Source of the DNA: Streptomyces caatingaensis
GTDB lineage: Bacteria; Actinomycetota; Actinomycetes; Streptomycetales; Streptomycetaceae
Direction of reading: 5' to 3'
Assembly: GCF_001187435.1 (NCBI RefSeq)
Contig: NZ_LFXA01000002.1
Location: 310,001-374,000, forward strand
Length of the DNA stretch: 64,000 bases
Part shown: piece after piece, positions 54,604 to 64,000 of the stretch
Layout: each line of letters opens with the position of its first letter
Position numbering within the stretch: the stretch's first letter is position 1
The notes under the pieces: generated by a model
The model's database searches: none
What the model saw: the letters and a program-made list of their open reading frames with translations, nothing else
What the model was told of the DNA's origin: nothing
Made by a program: the position numbers and the translations under genes

Positions 54604-54615
54604 CACCATGGACCC

Positions 54616-55281
54616 ATGGGGATCATGAAGCTCACCAAGCACGGCCACGCCTGCGTCCGCCTGCAGAAGGACGGCCGCAGCCTCGTCATCGACCCCGGAG
54701 GGTTCACCGAGGAGGAGGCGGTCGCCGGCGCGGACGCGCTGCTCGTCACCCACGAGCACCCGGACCACTTCGACGAGGGCCGGCTGCGGCGCGCCCTGGA
54801 GGCCGACCCGGCGGTCGAGCTGTGGACGCTGCGCAGCGTCGCGGAGCAGGTCGCGGCCGCCTTCCCGGGCCGGGTGCACACGGTCGGGGAGGGCGACGCG
54901 TTCACGGCCGCCGGGTTCGACGTGCAGGTGCACGGGCAGCTGCACGCCGTGATCCACCCGGACATCGAACGGATCACCAACGTCGGCTACTTCGTGGACG
55001 GGACGGTCTTCCACCCGGGCGACGCCCTCACCGTCCCCGGCCGTCCCGTGGACACGCTGATGGTGCCGGTGATGGCGCCCTGGAACAGGGTCGCCGACGT
55101 CATCGACTACCTCCGCGAGGTGGCCCCGCGCCGGGCGATCGACATCCACGACGCGCTGCTGACCGACCTGGCCAGGCCGGTGTACGACCGGATGCTGGGC
55201 CCGGCCGGGCCGGGCGTCGGGGGCGCGGAGCACTCCCGCCTGGCGGCGGGGGAGAGCGTGGAGCTGCCGCTCCGGGACTGA
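54616..55281 (+). CDS. MBL-fold metal-dependent hydrolase (UPF0173-like)
   Basis: A 221-aa metallo-beta-lactamase-fold protein. It starts MGIMKLTKHGHACVRL (or at the second Met), with the zinc motif THEHPDHFD (HxHxDH), HGQLHAVIHPD and a late DIHDALL. Family members hydrolyse diverse small substrates; the physiological one is unknown. It sits 12 bp after the hydrolase/CMD gene. Confidence 0.88.
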   Translation: MGIMKLTKHGHACVRLQKDGRSLVIDPGGFTEEEAVAGADALLVTHEHPDHFDEGRLRRALEADPAVELWTLRSVAEQVAAAFPGRVHTVGEGDAFTAAGFDVQVHGQLHAVIHPDIERITNVGYFVDGTVFHPGDALTVPGRPVDTLMVPVMAPWNRVADVIDYLREVAPRRAIDIHDALLTDLARPVYDRMLGPAGPGVGGAEHSRLAAGESVELPLRD

Positions 55282-55310
55282 CTGTCGGACCCGGCCGTTA
55301 GGGTGGCCGC

Positions 55311-56090
55311 ATGCGCATCGCCACCTGGAACGTGAACTCGATCACCGCCCGCCTCCCCCGCCTGCTGGCCTGGCTGGAGGGCAGTGCTCCGGACGTGCTC
55401 TGCCTCCAGGAGGTGAAGTGCGCCGAGGACGCCTTCCCCTACGAGGAGGTCCGCGCCCTCGGCTACGAGGCGGCGGTCCACGCCACCGGCCGGTGGAACG
55501 GGGTGGCGATCCTCTCCCGCGCCGGCCTGGCGGACGTGGTCCCGGGCCTGCCCGGCGGCCCGGAGTACGAGGGCGCCCAGGAGCCCCGCGCGATCTCGGC
55601 GACGTGCGGGCCGGCCCGGGTCTGGTCGGTCTACGTGCCCAACGGGCGGGACGTGGAGCACGACCACTACGGCTACAAGCTCCGCTGGTTCGAGGCCCTG
55701 CGCGACGCCGTCGCGGCCGACGCCGCCGACGGCCGCCCCTTCGCCGTCCTCGGCGACTACAACGTCGCCCCGACCGACGAGGACGTCTACGACCCGGCCG
55801 TCTTCGAGGGCGCCACGCACGTGACCCCGGCCGAGCGCGCCGCCCTCGCCGCCCTGCGCGACACGGGCCTGACGGACGTCGTCCCCCGCCCGCTCAAGTA
55901 CGACCGCCCGTACACCTACTGGGACTACCGCCAGCTGTGCTTCCCGAAGAACCGGGGCATGCGCATCGATCTCGTCTACGGCAACGCCCCGTTCGCCGCG
56001 GCCGTCAAGGACGCCTACGTCGACCGGGAGGAGCGCAAGGGCAAGGGCGCCTCCGACCACGCGCCGGTGGTCGTCGACCTCGACGTCTGA
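55311..56090 (+). CDS. xth: exodeoxyribonuclease III
   Basis: A 259-aa AP endonuclease/exonuclease of the ExoIII family. Catalytic motifs are intact: MRIATWNVNSI, LQEVKCAEDAFP (metal-binding Glu), GDYNVAPTDEDVYDP, GMRIDLVYGN and the final SDHAPVVVDL with its Asp-His pair. It acts in base-excision repair at abasic sites and 3' ends. A short gap of 29 bp follows the MBL gene. Confidence 0.95.
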   Translation: MRIATWNVNSITARLPRLLAWLEGSAPDVLCLQEVKCAEDAFPYEEVRALGYEAAVHATGRWNGVAILSRAGLADVVPGLPGGPEYEGAQEPRAISATCGPARVWSVYVPNGRDVEHDHYGYKLRWFEALRDAVAADAADGRPFAVLGDYNVAPTDEDVYDPAVFEGATHVTPAERAALAALRDTGLTDVVPRPLKYDRPYTYWDYRQLCFPKNRGMRIDLVYGNAPFAAAVKDAYVDREERKGKGASDHAPVVVDLDV

Positions 56091-56117
56091 CGGGCCGGGC
56101 GGCCGGCGCGCGGCGGC

Positions 56118-57977
56118 TCACAGCCGCCGCAGGTCGACCGTGTCGGCGAAGGCCTTCATGCCCGCGTCGTTGGGGTGCAGGTGGTCGCCGCCGTCGAAGC
56201 GCGGCAGCATCCGCTCCGGCCGGGCGGGGTCGCGGACGGCGCGGTCGAAGTCGAAGACCGCGTCGTAGAGCCCGCCGTTCTCCCGGATGTGCCGGTTGAT
56301 CGCCGCGCGCTGGGCCTCCGCCGTCGCCGTGCAGTCCCAGTAGCCGCCGCACGGTGCGATCGTCGCCGCGACGACGCGCACCCCGCGCTCGTGCGCCCGC
56401 TCGGCGATGGACCGCAGGGCGGCGATGACCTGGGCGGCGGTGGTGCCGGCGCGGATGTCGTTGACGCCCTCGAAGACGACGACGGTACGGACCGAGGTCT
56501 GCGCCAGGACGTCGCGCTCCAGCCGGTGTCCGGCGCTCACCCCGCTGAGGGTGGAGCTGGTGCCGTTGCCCGGGTAGCGGTCGTCCACGACGCGGTTGCC
56601 GGAGATCCCGCTGTTGAGCACGCCGTACGCCGGGACCGCGCTCTGGGCGCGCAGCCGGCGGGCCAGCAGGTCGGGCCAGCGGCCGTCGGCGTCCGGCTTG
56701 GACCGCTCCCCGTCGGTGATCGAGTCGCCGAGGGCCACGACCGAGCCCGTGCCGCCGCTCACGTCGATGCCGGTGAGCAGCGGCCAGCTCGTGAGCGACT
56801 CCGTGAAGGCGCCCGCGTCCCGGTCCTCGGTCCGGTCGCCCTCCTCGTCCTGGGTGAGGTACGAGTGCTGGTTGGTGTAGTAGTGCACCGGCAACGCCCG
56901 TACGGTGCCCGGGAGATGGAGGGAGACCAGCAGGCTGGTGTCGGGGGGCACCCGGAAGCCCAGCGGATCGCTGAACTGCTGGGCGCCGGCCGGGATGACG
57001 ACGTCCTCGCGGTCGCCGAAGGTCAGCGTCCGCGGCCGGCCGGCCGTCGCGGCGCCCTTGCCGCGCAGGGCCACCGTCGCGTGCCCGACGCGTACCGGCT
57101 GTCCGGCGAAGGTGTTCTCCAGCCGGATCCGGGTGCGTTGACCGCCCACCGAGCTGCGGACGACGAGCCGCAGGGTGCGGTCGGTCCAGGGGCCCACGGC
57201 GGCGTACCCGGACGGGGGAGCGGCCCAGCTGCCGGTCCACCCGTTCGAGGGAGCGCGCAGCGCCATGGAGAAGATGTGCAGCTGGACCGACGCGCGGGGG
57301 GCGCGCGGCAGGACGACGGACTCGACCTCGCGGCCCCGGGCGACGGGGACGGTCACGGCGTGCAGCCGGGTGGTCTCCGTCCGGCGGCCGGCGGGGGTGT
57401 TGAGGTGGGGGAGGGCGACGGCCTTGGTGCTGAGGAGGCCGCGCCGCCAGTCCGGGGCGGTCAGCCGGTAGGCGGTGTGCGAGCCGTCGCGGTAGCGGAC
57501 GGTCCCGGTGCCGCTCACGTCGCCGCCCGGGCCGGCGGCGGAGCTGCTGGCCACGAGGAAGGAGAGCGCCTGGCCGCGGCCGCGCAGCCGGACCGTCTGC
57601 CCGGCGGCCCGCACGTTGTCCGGCCTGCCGGGGGCCGACCGCGGCCAGCGCAGCGGGGAGCCGTCGAGGGTGAGCGCGCGGCCGGGCGTCCAGCCGGCGG
57701 CCTTGAGGTCCTGGGCGGAGAACGAGCCGCCCGCCCCGTCGAAGTCCGCTTCGCCGGGGCGGGCGTCGTCGCTGACCGCCGTATTGTCGAAGAGCCGCTC
57801 CAGGGGGAGCGGCTCGCTGCCTCGAAGGCCCGGGTCGGCGAGTGCGGGGGCGTGCACGAGGCCGGCGGCGCAGAGCGCTCCGGCCGCGGCGGCCCCCGCC
57901 GCCCGCCACCGTCTGTTGCGTCTGTGCCGGCTCTGCCGTGGTGCCATGAGCTTCGTTGTCCGGAGCATGCGTCTCAT
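56118..57977 (-). CDS. secreted SGNH/GDSL hydrolase
   Basis: A 619-aa exported protein; starts at 57977 or 57947 are possible, both before a twin-Arg-poor but strongly basic signal peptide (RHRRNRRWRAAGAAAAGALC, cleavage near ALA-DP). The C-terminal half carries the SGNH blocks VVALGDSITDG, GISGNRVVDD, FEGVNDIR and DHLHPND. The N-terminal ~200 residues are beta-rich. It probably de-esterifies an extracellular polysaccharide or lipid. An upstream extension to 59030 lacks coding character and is excluded. Confidence 0.88.
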   Translation of the reverse strand: MRRMLRTTKLMAPRQSRHRRNRRWRAAGAAAAGALCAAGLVHAPALADPGLRGSEPLPLERLFDNTAVSDDARPGEADFDGAGGSFSAQDLKAAGWTPGRALTLDGSPLRWPRSAPGRPDNVRAAGQTVRLRGRGQALSFLVASSSAAGPGGDVSGTGTVRYRDGSHTAYRLTAPDWRRGLLSTKAVALPHLNTPAGRRTETTRLHAVTVPVARGREVESVVLPRAPRASVQLHIFSMALRAPSNGWTGSWAAPPSGYAAVGPWTDRTLRLVVRSSVGGQRTRIRLENTFAGQPVRVGHATVALRGKGAATAGRPRTLTFGDREDVVIPAGAQQFSDPLGFRVPPDTSLLVSLHLPGTVRALPVHYYTNQHSYLTQDEEGDRTEDRDAGAFTESLTSWPLLTGIDVSGGTGSVVALGDSITDGERSKPDADGRWPDLLARRLRAQSAVPAYGVLNSGISGNRVVDDRYPGNGTSSTLSGVSAGHRLERDVLAQTSVRTVVVFEGVNDIRAGTTAAQVIAALRSIAERAHERGVRVVAATIAPCGGYWDCTATAEAQRAAINRHIRENGGLYDAVFDFDRAVRDPARPERMLPRFDGGDHLHPNDAGMKAFADTVDLRRL

Positions 57978-58117
57978 GCCTTCCGTGATTCCCAGGGCGG
58001 GATGTGGCGGGATGAAGCTAAGGAGACGAGCGGGGAACGTCAAGGAGGCCGGGGGGCCACGTCCTCGCGCCGCGTGCCGGTGGTGGGCCCCTCCGTGCGG
58101 GTGCGATCCTTGCCGGT

Positions 58118-58549
58118 ATGAACATTCCCTTTCTGGGCGGTTGGCGCAGGCGGCACGGCGGCGCGGCGCACGGGGCGCCGGTCCGGCGGGACGCGGAGGG
58201 GCTGACGGAGCTGCTGTCGGAGTGCGAACTCCTGCGCGCCCAGGCCGAGTCGGCGGGCGTGACGCTGGACGACGGGCCGGCGTCCCTGGAGGCCCTCGAC
58301 CAGCTCCAGCCGCGCTGGCGCGACGACGAGGAGCTCCAGTCCTGGCTGGGCAACGACGCGGGGCTGTACCTCGGCACCGTGGTGGTGCGGACGGTGCCGG
58401 GGGCGGTGTGGCAGCTGTGGCCCGACGGCCAGCCGGTCGTCCGGCTCGCGAGCGGGCGCGAGGTGGATGTGGTGGGGGCGGGGCAGGCGTGGGCGGTTGA
58501 CGGGGCGCCGGAGCTTTCGCAGGTGTATGCGGAGCTGTCGGAGTGCTGA
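58118..58549 (+). CDS. DUF6278-family protein
   Basis: A 143-aa protein typical of Streptomyces: MNIPFLGGWRRRHG at the start, an acidic helical middle (TELLSECELLRAQAESAG), and a C-terminal beta domain (YLGTVVVRTVPGAVWQLW, then VVRLASGREVDVV). Function unknown. It is divergent from the SGNH hydrolase. Confidence 0.78.
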   Translation: MNIPFLGGWRRRHGGAAHGAPVRRDAEGLTELLSECELLRAQAESAGVTLDDGPASLEALDQLQPRWRDDEELQSWLGNDAGLYLGTVVVRTVPGAVWQLWPDGQPVVRLASGREVDVVGAGQAWAVDGAPELSQVYAELSEC

Positions 58550-58610
58550 GCGGGCTCGTCGTCGGGGCCGGGTGATCCTGCCCCCGCCCCGCCCTTTCAC
58601 CGTTTCCCCC

Positions 58611-58716
58611 GGGGCTCCGCCCCTCGACCCCGAACCGCGCTGCGCGCGGGGACCGGCACCGCGCCGTGCGCGGCCGGGCGGGGCTTCGCCCCCGCACCCC
58701 ACCGGGGCTCCGCCCC
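58611..58716. repeat. cluster of GGGGCTYCGCCCC hairpins
   Basis: Three inverted repeats of the form GGGGC-TCC/TTC-GCCCC occur at about 58611, 58681 and 58704. This is the common short intergenic hairpin of Streptomyces genomes. The surrounding gap 58550-58909 is very G+C-rich and holds no gene I can support. Confidence 0.65.
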
Positions 58717-58909
58717 CTGGACCCCCTCATCAGGACTTCGCCGCCCGCCCTCCTCCAGCTCCCCCAGAGGACGTACCCCCGGAACGGACCGAAGTCCGCC
58801 CGCCCCGCGCACCAGAGCACCGCCCCAAAGGGCGGCCCCGGGCGGAGCCCGGTGCGAGAAGCGGGGCCCGCTGGGAGAGGGGGCAGGGGGCGGGCCGAGG
58901 GCACAGTCC

Positions 58910-59683
58910 TCAGGTCGTGAAAGCGATGACGTACTCCAGACGCCAGCGGTCCGCGCGGACGACGATGTCGGAGGTTTCGACGGGGCGGTCGTCGCCGTCG
59001 AAGTGGGTGCGTTCGACGACGGTGACGCACTGTCCCGCCGCGCAGCCGAGGGCCTCCGCCTCGGGGGTGGTCGCGGGCCGGGAGCCGACCAGTTCGCGGG
59101 CCCGGACGACGCGGATGCCGATGGCGGCCATGCGGCCGCGGACGCCGCGCCGGGCGTAGGGGCCGCGTTCGGGGTGGACGACGTCGGTGCCGGCGGTGAC
59201 GGAGAGGGGTTCCCAGCTGGTGGCCAGCTGTACGGGGCGGCGGTCGGCCAGGTATTCGTACTCGGTGCGGAGGACGGCGTCGCCGGCCGCGATGCCGAGG
59301 CGGTCGGCGATCGGGGCGGGGGCGGAGGTCTCGCTGGAGGACGCCTCCCAGGTCAGCACGGTGTTCCGGCGGCCGGGACAGCCGGGGTCGCGGGCGGGGT
59401 GGAGCTCCGCCGCGAACGGCGTGTCGACCGCCCCCGTGGTGCGCAGCAGCGTCCCGAGCGGCGCCCGGTCGGTGACGAACACGCCGCGCCCGAACTGCCC
59501 CTGCGCGTACCCCGCGGCCTTCAGCACGCGCACCGCGCGGTCGACGGTCTGGTCACTGGCCGCGTAGGCGCGTTTGAGCTCGGAGCGGGAGGGGATCCGG
59601 GCGCCCACGACGAGCGAGCCCTCGTCGATCCGCCGCCGCAGGTCGTCGGCGATGCGCAGATATACGGGCCTGCTGTCCCCCAC
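58910..59683 (-). CDS. GntR-family transcriptional regulator (HutC/UTRA type)
   Basis: A 257-aa regulator from GTG 59683 with GGAG upstream. The N-terminal winged helix is a canonical GntR motif (YLRIADDLRRRIDEGSLVVG, PSRSELKRAYAASDQTVDRA), and the C-terminal UTRA ligand-binding domain covers about residues 95-255 (VQLATSWEPL, YARRGVRGRMA). A nested palindrome sits about 55 bp upstream and is its probable operator. The divergent neighbour is the glutamate transporter operon, which it may control. Confidence 0.88.
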   Translation of the reverse strand: MGDSRPVYLRIADDLRRRIDEGSLVVGARIPSRSELKRAYAASDQTVDRAVRVLKAAGYAQGQFGRGVFVTDRAPLGTLLRTTGAVDTPFAAELHPARDPGCPGRRNTVLTWEASSSETSAPAPIADRLGIAAGDAVLRTEYEYLADRRPVQLATSWEPLSVTAGTDVVHPERGPYARRGVRGRMAAIGIRVVRARELVGSRPATTPEAEALGCAAGQCVTVVERTHFDGDDRPVETSDIVVRADRWRLEYVIAFTT

Positions 59684-59736
59684 TCCGGGCTCCTTCCCCC
59701 GCCTCTTCCCCGCGTTCCCCCATCTGGACCACAGGC

Positions 59737-59767
59737 TAGGTACCCAGGCTGGGTCTGTGTACCTAGG
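59737..59767. promoter_or_regulatory. nested palindromic operator between GntR and gluA
   Basis: CTAGGTAC (59737-59744) and GTACCTAG (59760-59767) are perfect inverted arms. Inside lies a second palindrome, ACCCAGGCTGGGT (59743-59755). Its place between divergent gntR and the transporter operon suggests control of one or both. Confidence 0.6.
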
Positions 59768-59938
59768 AAAGCCCCCAGGAAAGCCGCCTGGGGAAGCCCC
59801 GGACGGGTGACGGGAGGGGCGGGGGAAAAGTCGGTGAAATCGCCTGATGCACGCGTGTCTTCGGAGATGTCCCGTACGCGGTGGATAGGTTGCTCCGACC
59901 GGCCGGGACGGGACAGGCGAGAGTGAGTTGGACTGAGC

Positions 59939-60682
<744 letters not shown>

Positions 60683-60697
60683 GCGGGGGGACGACGC

Positions 60698-61621
60698 ATG
60701 CCACGCACAGGACGCCGCCTCGCCGCACTGACCCTCGCCGCCGTCGCCCTCCTCGCCGCCGCCTGCGGGAAGGAGGGCAGCCCGCCCGTCAAGGGCCCCA
60801 GGCCCGAGAGCCTGCCCGCCTACACCGTGGACACCGGCTTCCGGCTCCCCGACTCGCCCACCTGGCGCGCCGCGAAGAGCCGCGGCCACCTCACCGTGGG
60901 CGTCAAGGAGGACCAGCCCTATCTGGGCGAGAAGGACCCCGCCACCGGCGTCTACTCCGGCTTCGACATCGAGATCGCGAAGATGATGTCCGCCTCGCTC
61001 GGCTTCGCCCCGGGCACACTCGCCTACCGCACCATCGCCTCCGCCAACCGCGAAACCGCCCTCCAGAACGGGCAGATCGACTACTACGTCGGCACCTACA
61101 CCATCAACGACCTCCGCAAGAAGCAGGTTGGCTTCGCCGGGCCGTACTACATCGCCGGGCAGTCGCTGCTCGTCCGCAAGGACGAGGACGACATCCACGG
61201 CCCCCAGGACCTGGCCGGCAAGCGCGTCTGCTCCGTCGCCGGCTCCACCCCGCTGCGCCGCCTCCGCAAGGACTACCCCAAGGCCGTCGCCGTCGCCTAC
61301 GACACGTACTCGATCTGCGTCGACAACCTCCTCAGCTACCAGGTCGCCGCCGTCACCACCGACGACACCATCCTCATGGGCTTCGCCGCCAAGGCGCCGG
61401 ACGAACTCAAGCTCGCCGGAAGGCCGTTCTCCGAGGAGCCGTACGGCATCGGCGTCCCGCGCGGGGACACCGCCCTGCGCCTCGCCCTCGACGACGCCAT
61501 CGAGGCGCACGAGAGGAACGGCGACTGGAAGAAGGCGTACGACGCCACCCTCGGCCGCTCCGGCGTGCCCGCCCCGAAGCCGCCCGCCGTCGACCGCTAC
61601 GGCACCGGGAGGTCCGCGTGA
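60698..61621 (+). CDS. gluB: glutamate ABC transporter substrate-binding lipoprotein
   Basis: A 307-aa periplasmic-binding-fold lipoprotein. The signal peptide ends in the lipobox LLAAACGK (Cys acylated). The solute-binding domain shows the amino-acid family pattern GHLTVGVKEDQPYLG, YSGFDIEIAKMM and the hinge YYVGTYTINDLRKK. It captures glutamate or a similar amino acid outside the membrane and delivers it to GluCD. It overlaps gluC by 4 nt. Confidence 0.92.
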   Translation: MPRTGRRLAALTLAAVALLAAACGKEGSPPVKGPRPESLPAYTVDTGFRLPDSPTWRAAKSRGHLTVGVKEDQPYLGEKDPATGVYSGFDIEIAKMMSASLGFAPGTLAYRTIASANRETALQNGQIDYYVGTYTINDLRKKQVGFAGPYYIAGQSLLVRKDEDDIHGPQDLAGKRVCSVAGSTPLRRLRKDYPKAVAVAYDTYSICVDNLLSYQVAAVTTDDTILMGFAAKAPDELKLAGRPFSEEPYGIGVPRGDTALRLALDDAIEAHERNGDWKKAYDATLGRSGVPAPKPPAVDRYGTGRSA

Positions 61622-62262
61622 ACGTCCTGACCGACAACCTCGGCCGCTACGGCGAGGGGCTGCTCGGCACCGTCGAACTCACCGTCTACGCCTCGCTGCT
61701 GGCCCTCGTCCTCGGCTTCCTCATGGCCGCCTTCCGCGTCGCGCCCGTCGCCTCGCTGCGCGCCTTCGGCACCGCCTGGGTGACGGTGCTGCGCAACACC
61801 CCGCTCACGCTGCTGTTCTTCGCGGTGGTGCTCGGGCTGCCGAGGTTCGGCGTCGTCCTGCCCTTCCAGCTCTTCGCGGTCCTCGCGCTGGGCTGCTACA
61901 CCTCCGCCTTCATCTGCGAGGCCGTCCGCTCGGGCATCAACACCGTGCCCGTCGGGCAGGGGGAGGCCGCCCGCAGCCTCGGCATGACCTTCGGCCAGAC
62001 CCTGGGGGCGATCGTGCTGCCGCAGGCCTTCCGCTCCGTCATCCCGCCGATCGGCTCCACGCTCATCGCCCTCGCCAAGAACTCGGCGATCGCCGGATCG
62101 TTCAGCGTCACCGAGCTCCTCGGCACGTACAAGACGCTCAACGAGCTGGGCTACAGCATCATCTGGACGTTCGTCTGGATCGCCGTCGGCTACCTGATCG
62201 TGACCCTGACCATCAGCGCGGTCTTCAACGTGCTGGAGAAGCGGTGGGGAGTGGCCCGATGA
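61618..62262 (+). CDS. gluC: glutamate ABC transporter permease
   Basis: A 214-aa inner-membrane permease from a GTG overlapping the gluB stop. It has about five transmembrane helices and the EAA-type loop for ATPase coupling (GQGEAARSLGMTFGQTLGAI). It forms the channel with GluD. Confidence 0.92.
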   Translation: MNVLTDNLGRYGEGLLGTVELTVYASLLALVLGFLMAAFRVAPVASLRAFGTAWVTVLRNTPLTLLFFAVVLGLPRFGVVLPFQLFAVLALGCYTSAFICEAVRSGINTVPVGQGEAARSLGMTFGQTLGAIVLPQAFRSVIPPIGSTLIALAKNSAIAGSFSVTELLGTYKTLNELGYSIIWTFVWIAVGYLIVTLTISAVFNVLEKRWGVAR

Positions 62263-63128
62263 GCGGCGGCACCGCCCTGTACGACGTCCCCGGCCCGCTG
62301 GCCCGGCGCCGGCACCGGCTCTACGGAGTCCTGGCCACCGCCGGCATCCTCGCCCTGGTGGGCTGGGCCCTCTACCTCCTCTTCGACACCGGCCAGTTCA
62401 CCGCGGAGAAGTGGACGCCCTTCGCCTACAAGGGCATTCAGGAGATGCTGCTCCGCGGCCTCGCCAACACGCTGCGCGCCTTCGGCTTCGCGGCGGTCCT
62501 CTCGCTCGGCCTGGGCACCGTCCTGGCGGTCGGCCGGCTCTCGGACCACCGGCCCGTGCGGTGGGTGGCGACCGTGCTGGTCGAGTTCTTCCGGGCCATG
62601 CCCGTCCTGGTGATGATCTTCTTCGTCTTCGTCGCCCTCAAGGTGCAGCCGCTGCCCGCGCTCGTCACCGGCCTCACGCTCTACAACGGGTCCGTGCTCG
62701 CGGAGGTCTTCCGCACCGGCGTCGACTCGGTCGACCGCGGGCAGCGGGAGGCGGCCTACGCGCTCGGCCTGCACAAGACGCAGGTCATGACGTACGTCCT
62801 GGTACCGCAGGCGGTGCGGGCCATGCTGCCGACGATCATCAGCCAGCTCGTCGTCGCGCTCAAGGACACGTCGCTGGGCTTCCTCATCACGTACGAGGAA
62901 CTGCTGCACGCGGGCAAGCTGATCGCGGGGAATCTGGACTACGGGCTGCCGTTCATCCCCGTCGTCATGATCATCTCACCCGTGTACATCGGGATGTGCA
63001 TGCTGCTGTCGTGGTTCGCGACGTGGGTCGCGAAGCGGGAGCGGCGGAGCCTGAAGACGCGGGCCGTGGAGGTGGCTCCCGCGGAGCCGGGGACGTTGCT
63101 GGCGGGGCCTGCGGGGCATCCGCGTTAG
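62259..63128 (+). CDS. gluD: glutamate ABC transporter permease
   Basis: A 289-aa permease with an N-terminal extension of one membrane helix, five core helices and the coupling loop (GQREAAYALGLHKTQVMTYV). It overlaps gluC by 4 nt (ATGA) and ends the operon. The 82 bp to the next gene hold G+C-rich inverted repeats. Confidence 0.92.
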   Translation: MSGGTALYDVPGPLARRRHRLYGVLATAGILALVGWALYLLFDTGQFTAEKWTPFAYKGIQEMLLRGLANTLRAFGFAAVLSLGLGTVLAVGRLSDHRPVRWVATVLVEFFRAMPVLVMIFFVFVALKVQPLPALVTGLTLYNGSVLAEVFRTGVDSVDRGQREAAYALGLHKTQVMTYVLVPQAVRAMLPTIISQLVVALKDTSLGFLITYEELLHAGKLIAGNLDYGLPFIPVVMIISPVYIGMCMLLSWFATWVAKRERRSLKTRAVEVAPAEPGTLLAGPAGHPR

Positions 63129-63210
63129 CGGCGCGGCCGCGTTGCGGAGCCCCGGGGCGGGGCGCAGGGCCTAGGCGCCCACGCCCGGCCCCGGACGAGG
63201 CCGGCCCGGG

Positions 63211-64000
63211 CTAGGCCAGCCACAGATCGGGGCCGAACACCTCGTAGTGGATGTCCGCCGCGGCGACCCCGGCCGCCAGCAACTGCGCCCGCACGGCCCG
63301 CATGAACGGCAGGGGCCCGCACAGATAGGCCACCGCCCCCGCCGGGACGTCGAGGAGCGACAGGTCCGCGTACCCGGTGCGCTCCGCGGGCCACGCCGCG
63401 TCCGCCGGCCGCTCGTACCAGACGTGCGCCTCCGCGTCCGCCAACTTGCCGACCAGCGTGGCGAGTTCGCTGCGGAAGGCGTGCGACGCCTCGTCGCGGT
63501 CGGCGTGGACCACGACGACCCGCCGCCCCGACCCTGTGGCGGCGAGGTGGGCGAGCATGCCCATCACCGGCGTGCAGCCGATGCCCGCCGAGGCCAGGAC
63601 GACCGGCCGCTCGTCGCCGTCCTCCAGGACGACATCGCCGAACGGCACGCCGATGCGCAGCTCCGCCCCGGCGTGCACGTGCTCGTGCAGGAACGAGGAC
63701 ACCTCGCCGGCCGGGTCGGAGCCGGTCCGCTTGACCGAGAACTGCACGGCGCCGTCGGGGTGGCCGGAGACGCTGTACTGGCGTATCTGCCGTGCGCCGT
63801 CGGGGAGTTCGACCTGGACGGAGACGTACTGTCCGGGCCGGGCGGGCAGCGCCGAGGCCGGCATCCCCTCGGGCCGGACGACGAACGTCGCCACGTCGGC
63901 CGTCTCCCGGTGCCGCGCCACGACCCGGCCGGGGAAGAGGACGTCCCCGGCCGCGACGCCGGACCGCTCGTACAGCCGCGCCTCCCGGGCGATGAGCGCG
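63211..64000 (-). CDS. flavohaemoglobin (Hmp-like), 3' part, cut by the window end
   Basis: An open frame reaching the right edge. The edge-proximal residues (LIAREARLYERSG) match the end of a globin domain. Then come the FAD domain with RQYSVSG and the NAD domain with VVLASAGIGCTPVMGML, ending in CGPLPFMRAV and a typical HYEVFGP tail. This is the nitric-oxide dioxygenase architecture. The haem-binding globin helices and the start codon lie outside the window. Confidence 0.85.
   Translation of the reverse strand, partial: ALIAREARLYERSGVAAGDVLFPGRVVARHRETADVATFVVRPEGMPASALPARPGQYVSVQVELPDGARQIRQYSVSGHPDGAVQFSVKRTGSDPAGEVSSFLHEHVHAGAELRIGVPFGDVVLEDGDERPVVLASAGIGCTPVMGMLAHLAATGSGRRVVVVHADRDEASHAFRSELATLVGKLADAEAHVWYERPADAAWPAERTGYADLSLLDVPAGAVAYLCGPLPFMRAVRAQLLAAGVAAADIHYEVFGPDLWLA

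Noticed and set aside
52638..55301. 887-codon frame overlapping the hydrolase/CMD and MBL genes
   Set aside because: Composition is extreme Arg/Gly/Pro, and it crosses two genes with clear catalytic motifs in other frames.
56118..59030. N-terminal extension of the SGNH hydrolase to 970 aa
   Set aside because: The extension is Pro/Arg-rich, overlaps the DUF6278 gene and the hairpin-rich gap, and precedes a proper signal peptide near 57977.

Overview
The window is high-GC actinobacterial DNA, almost certainly Streptomyces or a close relative. Supporting signs are strong third-position GC bias, frequent GTG starts, rare TTA leucine codons confined to accessory genes, a gluABCD-type glutamate importer, a DUF6278 gene and many GGGGCTCCGCCCC intergenic hairpins. 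The left ~52.4 kb is accessory DNA: a biosynthetic cluster, regulators, IS relics, a phage-defence island and an integrase. The right ~11.5 kb looks like ordinary chromosome.

Region 1 (about 0.1-23.2 kb) reads as an uncharacterised natural-product cluster. A rightward operon encodes a zinc-ribbon/XRE/TPR regulator and a HAD phosphatase. It is followed by a small membrane protein, a GNAT protein and a TauD-like Fe(II)/2-oxoglutarate enzyme. In that enzyme the iron-binding HxD motif is HIG (H101-I102-G103), the substitution that defines Fe/2OG halogenases. A leftward ~10 kb run of genes, the first six tightly packed, encodes a UDP-galactopyranose-mutase-like flavoenzyme, a GT2 glycosyltransferase, a DegT/DnrJ aminotransferase, an unrecognised 364-aa protein, a 3-hydroxyisobutyrate-dehydrogenase/F420-nitroreductase (DDN) fusion, a second glycosyltransferase, a HAD phosphatase and an extra leucyl-tRNA synthetase. 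Beyond it lie a flavoprotein decarboxylase-like protein, a PPC/DUF296 protein, a tyrosyl-tRNA synthetase, another HAD, another dehydrogenase and two P-loop kinase-like proteins. Three sites built from GTGAT/ATCAC half-sites lie upstream of the regulator, the halogenase operon and the leftward operon, and TTA codons suggest bldA control. A glycosylated, aminated, possibly chlorinated product is inferred; the two synthetases could be self-resistance copies or suppliers of aminoacyl-tRNA.

Region 2 (23.2-31.3 kb) is regulatory and mobile-element debris. A four-gene XRE / ImmA-like protease / DUF6545 membrane protein / MpaB-oxygenase cassette lies between imperfect direct repeats, the right one attached to a broken IS5-family transposase. 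Two short convergent zinc-ribbon XRE paralogues, a TPR regulator and a HAD follow.

Region 3 (31.6-49.2 kb) is a defence island: a complete class 1 DISARM operon (drmD, drmMI, drmA, drmB, drmC, all overlapping), an XRE-ImmA/PIN toxin-antitoxin-like pair, an orphan protein and a frameshifted DUF4365 nuclease-like gene.

Region 4 (49.3-52.45 kb) is a decaying operon with at least five frameshifts and a poly-leucine microsatellite, then a broken winged-helix gene, a terminator and an intact tyrosine integrase that likely marks the island edge.

Region 5 (52.5-64 kb) holds a PcaL-like hydrolase/decarboxylase fusion with an unusual linker and a Cys nucleophile, an MBL-fold hydrolase, exonuclease III, a secreted SGNH hydrolase, a DUF6278 protein, a GntR regulator with a nested palindromic operator, the gluABCD operon, and the 3' part of a flavohaemoglobin gene cut by the window end.
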